Below, piece by piece: positions 1-5,465 of a stretch of DNA of 5,465 nucleotides (its first letter is position 1; each line of letters opens with the position of its first letter). The stretch is from positions 1 through 5,465 of the forward strand of contig JAKABK010000162.1 in NCBI GenBank assembly GCA_021796905.1. Direction: 5' to 3'. A model generated the notes under the pieces. It was not told the origin of the DNA and ran no database searches. It saw nothing but the letters and a program-made list of their open reading frames with translations. The stretch is from Actinomycetes bacterium (GTDB lineage Bacteria; Actinomycetota; Acidimicrobiia; Acidimicrobiales; Palsa-688). Position numbers and translations under genes: made by a program.

Positions 1-1
1 A

Positions 2-883
2 GGTCCGCTGATCTCGGGGGTGCGGGCCACCGACGCCCGGGTGCGGGCACGGATCAAGGAGCTGCTCGACAGCGAGACCGAACTGTCCCAGACCATCGAG
101 GCCCTGGAGGCTCGCCTCCGCTTCGGCGACCCGCGCCACCACCGGGTCGAGACGACCCCGGCGTGGAGGGACTTCGAGCCCGAGGTGAGCGTCCTGGTCA
201 CCTCCTACAACTACGCCTCCTACCTGGCGCAGGCGCTCGGGTCGGTGCTGGCGTCCGAGAACGTGGCAGTCGAGCTGGTCGTGGTCGACGACCACTCCCG
301 CGACGGGTCGGCGGAGGTCCTCAGCCGCTTCGTCGACGAGCACCCTTGGTTCCCGGTCAAGGCGATCTTCAAGTCGGCGAACGCCGGGGTCGGCCCGGCC
401 CGCAACGCCGGCTTCGAGGCGGCTCGCGCCGAGCAGATCTTCGTGCTCGACGCCGACAACTTCGTGTACCCCAACGCCATCCGCAAGCTGCTCGACGCCC
501 TCCGAGCCGATCCGTCGGCGGCGTTCGCCTACGGGATCATCGGCCGGCTGGGGCTGCCCGGGCTCCTCAGTCACATCCCCTGGGACGTACCGCGCCTGCT
601 CGAGAGCAACTACATCGACGCCATGGCCCTCATCCGCCGGTCGACCTGGGAGAGCCTCGGGGGCTACGACGCCGCCGAGTCCAGCCTGAGGGGCTGGGAG
701 GACTACGAGCTGTGGCTGCGCGTCGCCGCGACCGGGGGTCACGGAGCGTTCGTCCCGGAGCTTGTCGCGACCTATCGGGTGCACGGCACGTCGCGCCAAC
801 AAACCGTCGACCTCGACACCGAGTCCCTGCACCGGGAGCTACGCGGACGCTACCCCTACCTGCCGTGGGCGAGCATCCCGTGA
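2..883 (+). CDS. Family 2 glycosyltransferase (GT-A fold), 5'-partial
   Basis: Probable inverting glycosyltransferase that moves a sugar from a nucleotide-sugar donor onto a surface glycan or lipid-linked acceptor at the cytoplasmic side of the membrane. Residues below are counted from the first in-window GTG at 20. A helical, charged stretch (about 5-35) precedes the GT-A domain, which starts near VSVLVTSYNY (57-66). The nucleotide-binding VVVDDHS lies at 87-93, NAGVGPARNAGFEAA at 121-135, the metal-binding DAD at 144-146, GGYD at 214-217, the WEDYELWLR acceptor/catalytic-base motif at 226-234, and the late YRVHG histidine at 255. No transmembrane segment is seen. The frame has no stop between base 2 and the GTG at 20, and that GTG lacks a correctly spaced Shine-Dalgarno sequence. 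The true start is therefore probably upstream, and the protein may be longer or multidomain. The family call is firm; donor and acceptor are unknown. Confidence 0.88.
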   Translation, partial: GPLISGVRATDARVRARIKELLDSETELSQTIEALEARLRFGDPRHHRVETTPAWRDFEPEVSVLVTSYNYASYLAQALGSVLASENVAVELVVVDDHSRDGSAEVLSRFVDEHPWFPVKAIFKSANAGVGPARNAGFEAARAEQIFVLDADNFVYPNAIRKLLDALRADPSAAFAYGIIGRLGLPGLLSHIPWDVPRLLESNYIDAMALIRRSTWESLGGYDAAESSLRGWEDYELWLRVAATGGHGAFVPELVATYRVHGTSRQQTVDLDTESLHRELRGRYPYLPWASIP

Positions 884-889
884 AGGAGG
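884..889 (+). promoter_or_regulatory. Strong Shine-Dalgarno sequence for the small helical gene
   Basis: AGGAGG directly follows the TGA (881-883) of the glycosyltransferase and lies 5 bases before the GTG at 895. It decides between two in-frame starts: GTG at 880, which overlaps the previous stop as GTGA, and GTG at 895. The site favours 895. Confidence 0.75.
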
Positions 890-894
890 ACGCA

Positions 895-1203
895 GTGGCC
901 ACGACCCGACCAGGACCCGCCGAGACCCTCGGCACCGAGGAGCGCCGGGCACTCGAGACCGAGATCGCCGCCCTGCGGGAGCGCCTGCGTCAACGGGAGG
1001 CGGCCCTCACCGTCCTCAACCGCCGCCTCGTCGCCCTGGAGCGCTTCGAGGTGTCGGCGGTCACCGTCGCTCCCGGCGACGCCGAGACCCGGGCGCGGGC
1101 GGCGGAGGAGGAGCTCGAACGGATGCGCCAGACCCGGACCTTCCGTTGGACCTCGAGCGCCCGGGGCGTCTACCGCCAGCTCCGCCGGCTGAGCGGCAAG
1201 TGA
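895..1203 (+). CDS. Small helical/coiled-coil protein of a glycan gene set
   Basis: A 102-residue protein of unknown function. It is predicted to be mostly helical: a first charged helix with leucines at coiled-coil-like spacing spans about 15-51 (EIAALRERLRQREAALTVLN and onward). A short break with AVTVAPGD (about 55-62) follows, then a second helix at 63-80. The C-terminal tail RTFRWTSSARGVYRQLRR (81-98) is basic and aromatic. Tails of this kind (Arg-Thr/Ser-aromatic-Arg-x-Thr, then a basic stretch) are known at the ends of coiled-coil regions in glycosyltransferases and other polysaccharide-cluster proteins; here the tail stands alone as a gene. No signal peptide or membrane span is seen. 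The start at 895 is chosen for its strong ribosome site; GTG 880 would add five residues. It sits 11 bp after the glycosyltransferase, and its TGA overlaps the next start. An adaptor or membrane-edge scaffold role is inference only. Confidence 0.78.
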   Translation: MATTRPGPAETLGTEERRALETEIAALRERLRQREAALTVLNRRLVALERFEVSAVTVAPGDAETRARAAEEELERMRQTRTFRWTSSARGVYRQLRRLSGK

Positions 1204-2279
1204 CCGACCGCCCCATGATCACCGAACCCGCGTCGCCGGCCGGCCCGAGGCCACCCGGCCGACAACCCGCCGCGCCCGGAGCCCCTCGGGCGACCGGACC
1301 GGCCGCGGACCCCGCGGCGCCGCTGACCCCCACCGCAGCGGTCCCCCTCGACCTGGCGGACCTCGACGACCCGAGGGTCCTCGCCGTCGGGCGGGTCCCC
1401 GCCGGCTCGACGGTCGTGGATCTGGGCACCGGCGACGCGGCGGTACCGGCCACCCTCCGCCGCACCGGCTGTCGGGTCCGGGCGGTCGAGATCGACCCGG
1501 TGCTCGCCGCCGGCGCCCGGACGGTCTGCGAGCAGGTCGTCGTCGCCGACCTCGACACCCTCGACCTGGCGTCGGCGTTCGGGGGGCACCCGGCCGGGGT
1601 GGTCCTCGCTCTCGACGTCCTCGGCTGGGTCCGTGACCCCGTGGGGTTGCTGCGGCGGGTGACCGACGAGGTGCTCGACCCGTCCGGCTGGATCGTGATG
1701 ACCCTGCCGAACGTGGGGCACGCCTCGGTGCGACTTCGCCTGCTCGCCGGGCATTTCGTCGCCCGCCGGCCCGGGGGGCACCACCCGGGGAGCCCCGCCG
1801 CGCTGTGCAGCGAGCCGTTGCACCACTTCGACCCGACCGCCCGCGACGCCCTGCTCGCCGAAGCCGGTCTGGTCGCCCTCGAGTGCAAACGGGTGCTCGC
1901 ACCGCTCGACGCCGAGTCGGCGGGCCTGGCCGCCGACGACCCGGCGCTCCTGCGACGCCTGGAGGCCGACCCCGACGCCCTGACCGCGGCGTACCTGCTG
2001 ACCGCGGTCCCGGCCGGCTCCCGCCGGGTGACCGAACCGCCGCTGCTGCCGGCAGCGGTCGCCCAGGAGGTCGCTGCGGAGGCGACCGCCCGCGCCGAAC
2101 GGCTCGCCGCCCGGCTGGCGGAGGTCGAGCCGCTCGCCGGCGGGGTCGGCGAGCTGCTCCCGGCGCTCGGGGCGATGCGTGCCGCCAGCGCCTCCAGGCG
2201 CGAGACGCTGCGCTCGCTGCTGCGGATGCTCGAGGGCAACCTCGAGGCGATGAGCGACGAAGCGGACCGGTCCCGGTAG
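1200..2279 (+). CDS. Class I SAM-dependent methyltransferase with helical C-terminal extension
   Basis: Predicted to transfer a methyl group from S-adenosylmethionine, probably to a sugar or glycan intermediate given its neighbours. Of 359 residues, 5-50 are Pro/Ala/Gly-rich and likely disordered. The Rossmann core runs about 58-230: motif I VVDLGTGDA (72-80), the acidic end of strand 2 at E97 in VRAVEIDP, strand 4 VVLALDVLGWVRDP (134-147), and WIVMTLPNVGH (164-174) followed by a helix (RLRLLAGHF). DALLAEAGL (216-224) is typical of the Methyltransf_23/11-type families. Residues about 285-357 form an Ala/Leu/Arg/Glu-rich helical tail. Two positions differ from the usual pattern: the third motif I glycine is A80, and the common E-H after strand 4 is G142-W143. 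The GTG at 1200 overlaps the previous stop (GTGA) and has no clear Shine-Dalgarno sequence, which suggests coupled translation. ATG at 1215 is the alternative start. The fold is confident; activity and substrate are uncertain. Confidence 0.8.
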   Translation: MTDRPMITEPASPAGPRPPGRQPAAPGAPRATGPAADPAAPLTPTAAVPLDLADLDDPRVLAVGRVPAGSTVVDLGTGDAAVPATLRRTGCRVRAVEIDPVLAAGARTVCEQVVVADLDTLDLASAFGGHPAGVVLALDVLGWVRDPVGLLRRVTDEVLDPSGWIVMTLPNVGHASVRLRLLAGHFVARRPGGHHPGSPAALCSEPLHHFDPTARDALLAEAGLVALECKRVLAPLDAESAGLAADDPALLRRLEADPDALTAAYLLTAVPAGSRRVTEPPLLPAAVAQEVAAEATARAERLAARLAEVEPLAGGVGELLPALGAMRAASASRRETLRSLLRMLEGNLEAMSDEADRSR

Positions 2280-2362
2280 CACCATCCCCCGCAGGAGGCC
2301 CTCCGGGTCGTGACCACCAGCCGCGAGCGCGGACCTGCGACCCGCCTGGCCCTGCCGACCGG
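2280..2362. other. Convergent intergenic spacer with weak inverted repeats
   Basis: This 83-bp gap separates the tail-to-tail ends of the methyltransferase and gatB. It holds a short perfect inverted repeat, CCGC/GCGG with a 4-base loop at 2321-2332. It also holds GGAG/CTCC at 2294-2304, and a GCAGG (2291-2295) able to pair with CCTGC (2334-2338) around them. No T-tract follows on either strand, so it is not a canonical intrinsic terminator. A bidirectional, GC-hairpin or Rho-dependent stop here is plausible from the gene layout but not shown. Confidence 0.3.
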
Positions 2363-3793
2363 CTACGGCGAGGCTGCGGCGCGCCTGGCCCGGAGCAGGC
2401 CGGAAGCGGCGGCCAGGTCGGCCTTGCCGCCGGTAGCCGCCTTCAGCCGCCCGATGAAGAGGCCCTGCAGCTTGTCCTCCCCAGCGAGGTAGCGGGCCCA
2501 CGCCTCGGGGTCGGCGGAGATCACCTCGTCGAGCGCGCCGGCCAGCACGTCCTCGTCGAGCGCCTCGAAGCCGTGGGCGGCGGCGATCTCCGCCGGGTCA
2601 CCGCCGGCGGCGAGCAGTTCCTTCAGCACCGTGCGGGCCTGGGCGGTGGTGAGCTTGCCTTCCGACTCCATTGCGAGGAGCGCCACCCACGATCCGACCT
2701 CCAGGTTGCCGACCGACCCGGAGTCGGCGGCGACCTCGTTGGCGAGACGCCGGACCGCCAGGTTGGCGTCGGCCCCGGCGGAGCGCGCGGCCTCCACGTA
2801 ACCGTCGAGCCCGAGGCGCACGACGGTCACGACCGCGTCCGAACCGGGCTCCATCCCCGCCGCCGCGGCCACCGTCCTCCGCCGGTCGGCGGGCATCGGC
2901 GGCAGAGCCGCCCTGACCGTCTCCAACCAGTCCGGGTCGGGGTCCACCGCCACCAGGTCCGGCTCGGGGAAGTAGCGGTAGTCGTAGGCCTCCTCCTTCG
3001 ATCGCATCGACGAGGTCCTCCCCTCGTCCTCGTTCCAGTGACGGGTCTCCTGGGTGACCGTCCCGCCCTCCTCGATCAGGCGCACCTGACGGGCGGCCTC
3101 GTGCTCGACGGCCCGACCGAGCGAACGCAGAGAGTTCATGTTCTTGATCTCGCAGCGGGTACCGAGGGAACCCGATCCGAGCGGGCGTACCGACACGTTG
3201 GCGTCCACCCGCATCGAGCCCTCCTCCATCTTCCCGTCCGACACGCCGGCGGCGACGAGAATGCCGCGCAGCTCCTCGACATAGGAGCGGGCCTCCTCGG
3301 CGCTGCGCAGGTCCGGGCGGCTCACGATCTCGACCAGCGGCACCCCCGCCCGGTTGAAGTCCACCAGGCTGTGGTCGGCGTCGTGGATCCGTCCGCCACC
3401 GCCGACATGGGTCGACTTCCCGGTGTCCTCCTCGAGGTGTGCCCGCTCGATCCCGACCCGCTTCCCGCTCGGCAGCTCGAGCCACCCGTCCGCGTCGATG
3501 GGCAGGTCGTACTGGCTGATCTGGTAGTCCTTGGGCATATCGGGATAGAAATAGTTCTTGCGGTGGAATATCGACCGCTGGACCCGACAGTGGAGGGCGA
3601 GGCCGATCGCCGCCGCGTGCTCGACCGCACGGGAGTTGAGAACCGGGAGGGAGCCGGGGAGCCCGAGGCACACCGGGCAGACATGGGTGTTGGGCTCACC
3701 CCCGAAACGATTGGGGCACGAGCAGAACATCTTGGTCTCGGTGCGCAGCTCCACGTGCACCTCGAGGCCGATCACCGTCTCCCACGAGCTCAT
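2363..3793 (-). CDS. gatB: Aspartyl/glutamyl-tRNA amidotransferase subunit B
   Basis: The tRNA-binding and kinase-like subunit of GatCAB. It activates the side-chain carboxylate of Glu-tRNA(Gln) or Asp-tRNA(Asn) with ATP, then amidates it with ammonia delivered from GatA. The 476 residues match the usual family length. The N-terminal cradle domain opens with [13 protein letters not shown] (4-16), which includes the family's metal-site Glu/His. Four cysteines at 24, 26, 39 and 42 form a CxC...CxxC set. [22 protein letters not shown] (75-96), [10 protein letters not shown] (120-129), [13 protein letters not shown] (145-157), RCEIKNMNS (213-221) and DYRYFPEPD (271-279) are the signature blocks. 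The helical linker and the YqeY-like tRNA-binding tail take up roughly 300-476. The ATG at 3793 overlaps the gatA TGA (ATGA); the open frame extends 57 codons further upstream, but only inside gatA. No frameshift or truncation is seen. Confidence 0.97.
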   Translation of the reverse strand: MSSWETVIGLEVHVELRTETKMFCSCPNRFGGEPNTHVCPVCLGLPGSLPVLNSRAVEHAAAIGLALHCRVQRSIFHRKNYFYPDMPKDYQISQYDLPIDADGWLELPSGKRVGIERAHLEEDTGKSTHVGGGGRIHDADHSLVDFNRAGVPLVEIVSRPDLRSAEEARSYVEELRGILVAAGVSDGKMEEGSMRVDANVSVRPLGSGSLGTRCEIKNMNSLRSLGRAVEHEAARQVRLIEEGGTVTQETRHWNEDEGRTSSMRSKEEAYDYRYFPEPDLVAVDPDPDWLETVRAALPPMPADRRRTVAAAAGMEPGSDAVVTVVRLGLDGYVEAARSAGADANLAVRRLANEVAADSGSVGNLEVGSWVALLAMESEGKLTTAQARTVLKELLAAGGDPAEIAAAHGFEALDEDVLAGALDEVISADPEAWARYLAGEDKLQGLFIGRLKAATGGKADLAAASGLLRARRAAASP

Positions 3794-5250
3794 CGGGCCG
3801 CCACCTCGACCGCCGCCGCCTCGAGGGCCGCCGCGACCTGGAACATCACCGTCTCGCCGAGCGCCGGCGCCAGGACCTGCACCCCGAGCGGGAGGCCGGA
3901 GCGGTCGGTCCCGAACGGGACGCTGATCGCCGGGTGACCGGCCAGGTTGGAGGGGATGGTGCACACGTCGTTCAGGTACATCGCCAGCGGGTCGGCGGTC
4001 TTCGAGCCCAGGGGAAAGGCGCCGCCCGGGGCGGTCGGGGCGATCAGGGCGTCGAAACGCCGGTAGGCGGCATCGAAGTCGCCGACCAGCAGCGTGCGCA
4101 CCTTCTGGGCCTTGGCGTAGTACGCGTCGTAGTAACCGGCGGAAAGGGCGTAGGTGCCGAGCATGATCCTCCGCTTGACTTCCGGTCCGAACCCCGCGGA
4201 CCGGGTCCGGATGTACATCTCGGTGATGTCGTCCCCCTCCTCGCGCAGCCCGTAGCGGACGCCGTCGTAGCGAGCCAGGTTCGACGAGGCCTCCGCCGGG
4301 GCGATCAGGTAGTAGGCGCTCAGCCCGTAGACCGCGGCGGGCACCGACACCTCCTCGAGGTCCGCACCCGCGGCGGCGAGGGCCTCAGCCGCTTCCCTGG
4401 TCCGGGCCGCGACCTGCGGGTCGAGCCCCTCCGCCGCGGCGAGCTCGGAGACGAGCCCGATGCGCAGACCGTCCACGCCCCGCTGCACCGCGGCGGACGC
4501 CCGGGGTGGGGGCGAGGCGAGCGAGGTCGAGTCGGCCGGGTCGTGGCCGGCGATCACGTCGAGCAGGAGCGCCGCGTCGGAGACGGTCGTGGCGAACGGT
4601 CCGATCTGGTCGAGGGAACTGGCGAAGGCGATCAGCCCGTAGCGCGACACCGTCCCGTAGGTCGGTTTGGCGCCGACCACCCCGCAGAGGGCGGCCGGCT
4701 GACGGACCGAGCCGCCGGTGTCGGATCCGATGGCGAGCGGAGCGAAACCGGCGGCGACCGCCGCCGCGCTCCCCCCCGAGGACCCGCCCGGCACCCGGGA
4801 GGGGTCGTGCGGGTTGCGGGTCGGACCGAAAGCCGAGCTCTCCGTCGAAGAACCCATCGCGAACTCGTCGAGATTGGTCTTGCCGACCACCACCGCCCCG
4901 GCCGAGGCGAGCCGGGTGACGACGGTGGCGTCGTAGGGGGGAAGCCACCCCTCCAGGATCCGCGACCCGGCGGTGGTCGGCACCCCCCGGGTGCACAGGT
5001 TGTCCTTCAGCGCGACCGGGACCCCGGCGAGCGGCCCGGGGTCGATGCCGGCGGCGACCGCCCGGTCGACCTCCGCTGCGCTCCGGCGTGCCGCGTCGGC
5101 GGTGACGGTGAGGAACGAGTGCAGCTCGCCGTCGCCGGCGGCGATCCTTGCCAGGTGGTCCTCGACGACCTCTACGGCCGAGCGTTCCCCGGCGCGCACC
5201 GACGCGGCGAGCGCGCTCGCCGGTCCGCCCGTCGGCACACCGGAGGTCAC
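3790..5250 (-). CDS. gatA: Aspartyl/glutamyl-tRNA amidotransferase subunit A (glutaminase)
   Basis: The amidase-signature subunit of GatCAB. It hydrolyses glutamine and channels the ammonia to GatB for transamidation of mischarged tRNA in the cytoplasm. The 486 residues are normal for the family. The Ser-cisSer-Lys site is complete: K82 in VALKDN, S157 in the GGSSGGS amidase signature (155-161), and nucleophile S181 in GSDTGGS (175-181). The 24-residue spacing between the two serines equals that of the well-studied Staphylococcus aureus GatA. Putative glutamine-binding R361 (VKRRIMLGT) and D428 (YLNDVCTIP) align with that enzyme's Arg358 and Asp425 at the same +3 offset. Other conserved blocks are [15 protein letters not shown] (123-137), [13 protein letters not shown] (193-205) and SAGYYDAYY (370-378). 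The GTG start overlaps the gatC stop (GTGA) with GGGGAG 5 bases upstream. Amide hydrolases of other function share the fold, but the gatC and gatB neighbours settle the identity. Confidence 0.98.
   Translation of the reverse strand: MTSGVPTGGPASALAASVRAGERSAVEVVEDHLARIAAGDGELHSFLTVTADAARRSAAEVDRAVAAGIDPGPLAGVPVALKDNLCTRGVPTTAGSRILEGWLPPYDATVVTRLASAGAVVVGKTNLDEFAMGSSTESSAFGPTRNPHDPSRVPGGSSGGSAAAVAAGFAPLAIGSDTGGSVRQPAALCGVVGAKPTYGTVSRYGLIAFASSLDQIGPFATTVSDAALLLDVIAGHDPADSTSLASPPPRASAAVQRGVDGLRIGLVSELAAAEGLDPQVAARTREAAEALAAAGADLEEVSVPAAVYGLSAYYLIAPAEASSNLARYDGVRYGLREEGDDITEMYIRTRSAGFGPEVKRRIMLGTYALSAGYYDAYYAKAQKVRTLLVGDFDAAYRRFDALIAPTAPGGAFPLGSKTADPLAMYLNDVCTIPSNLAGHPAISVPFGTDRSGLPLGVQVLAPALGETVMFQVAAALEAAAVEVAAR
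3801..3807 (-). promoter_or_regulatory. Ribosome binding site of gatB inside gatA
   Basis: On the minus strand GAGGTGG ends 7 bases before the gatB ATG at 3793. It lies within the last codons of gatA and supports that ATG as the start, alongside the 4-bp ATGA overlap. Confidence 0.5.
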
Positions 5251-5465
5251 GGGAGCTCCCCGAGGATCCGCGGGACCCTGAAGCGGTCGTCCTCCCCCGA
5301 GGGGGCCGCTGCGAGCACCTCGTCCCGGTCGACCCCGGGTGCGGGGACGTCCTCGCGCACCACGTTGCTCAAGGGGAAGGGGTGGGCGGTCGCCTCCACC
5401 CCGTCCAGATCGAGGGCCTCGAGGTCGCCGGCGTGGTCCAGGACCGCTGCCAGCTGCCCGGTGAA
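5247..5465 (-). CDS. gatC: Aspartyl/glutamyl-tRNA amidotransferase subunit C, 5' end outside window
   Basis: The small subunit that wraps around and stabilises the GatA-GatB interface in the amidotransferase. The last 72 codons plus TGA are present and the start lies beyond the right edge. The family is about 95-100 residues, so roughly a quarter is missing. Recognisable features of the fragment are an N-terminal helix remnant ([20 protein letters not shown]), then a Val-Glu-Ala-Thr-Ala-His-Pro turn, [10 protein letters not shown], and a [21 protein letters not shown] ending, which matches the family's REE-A-L-x-NAPE...VPRIL pattern. The TGA (5247-5249) overlaps the gatA GTG, so translation of the two is probably coupled. 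It is the first visible gene of the leftward operon; any promoter is outside the window. Confidence 0.93.
   Translation of the reverse strand, partial: FTGQLAAVLDHAGDLEALDLDGVEATAHPFPLSNVVREDVPAPGVDRDEVLAAAPSGEDDRFRVPRILGELP
5256..5261 (-). promoter_or_regulatory. Ribosome binding site of gatA inside gatC
   Basis: On the minus strand GGGGAG lies 5 bases before the gatA GTG at 5250, within the last codons of gatC. It fits the GTG chosen as start, since this codon also gives the 4-bp overlap with the gatC stop. Confidence 0.5.

Noticed and set aside
762..1199. Upstream extension of the methyltransferase frame to an ATG at 762
   Set aside because: It runs through the glycosyltransferase end and the helical gene in another frame and gives Arg/Pro-rich nonsense. 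The GTG at 1200 fits the gene overlap.
2321..2332. Candidate intrinsic terminator hairpin between the convergent genes
   Set aside because: The stem is only 4-5 bp and no T-tract follows on either strand; it is kept only as a note on the spacer.
2310..2492. A 60-codon plus-strand frame starting in the convergent spacer, with an AGGAGG at 2293-2298
   Set aside because: Spacing from the AGGAGG to the GTG is long (11 bases), most of the frame is antisense to the gatB 3' end, and the product has no recognisable feature.
1170..2501. Long minus-strand open frames (443 and 418 codons) antisense to the methyltransferase
   Set aside because: The products are low-complexity Gly/Arg/Pro/Ser sequence typical of antisense shadows, whereas the plus-strand frame has a clear methyltransferase core.
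1805..3937. A 710-codon open frame on the plus strand, running through the end of the methyltransferase and antisense to gatB
   Set aside because: High GC makes stops rare in shadow frames. It is antisense to a clear gatB, its product is Arg/Gly/Pro/His-rich with no recognisable domain, and no ribosome site supports it.
4771..4777. Seven-base C run (G run on the coding strand) within the GatA amidase signature, as a possible phase-variable or slippage site
   Set aside because: It is simply the codons for Ser-Gly-Gly in the invariant GGSSGGS motif of an essential gene, and the frame is intact across it.

Overview
The window is very GC-rich DNA with strong G/C bias at third codon positions, GTG starts and tightly overlapping genes. 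Together with a complete gatC-gatA-gatB order, this suggests a high-GC actinobacterium, possibly an Acidimicrobiia-like lineage. That placement is inferred from composition and protein style, not from a marker gene. No tRNA, rRNA, CRISPR array, insertion sequence or phage gene was seen.

The left part (about 2-2279, plus strand) is the end of a cell-surface glycan gene set. It holds a family 2 glycosyltransferase whose frame is open to the left edge, a 102-residue helical protein with an R-T-F-R-W tail, and a class I SAM-dependent methyltransferase with a disordered N-terminus and a helical C-terminal extension. The three genes are read as one unit. The first gap is 11 bp and carries a strong Shine-Dalgarno sequence. 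The second junction is a GTGA stop/start overlap. The likely joint task is to build and modify a polysaccharide or glycolipid, but no substrate can be read from the sequence.

The right part (2363-5465, minus strand) is the core translation operon gatC-gatA-gatB, transcribed leftwards, with gatC cut by the right edge. It encodes the GatCAB amidotransferase, which converts Glu-tRNA(Gln) and/or Asp-tRNA(Asn) to the amidated forms. GatA keeps the full Lys-Ser-Ser active site, and GatB keeps its metal-site region and a CxC/CxxC cysteine set. Both junctions are 4-bp stop/start overlaps, so the subunits are probably made by coupled translation.

The two blocks converge on an 83-bp spacer (2280-2362) with small GC-rich inverted repeats but no T-tract. 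No clearly new system is present. The most interesting part is the small helical protein next to the tailed methyltransferase, which might be a scaffold or length-control module for glycan assembly; this is a hypothesis only.
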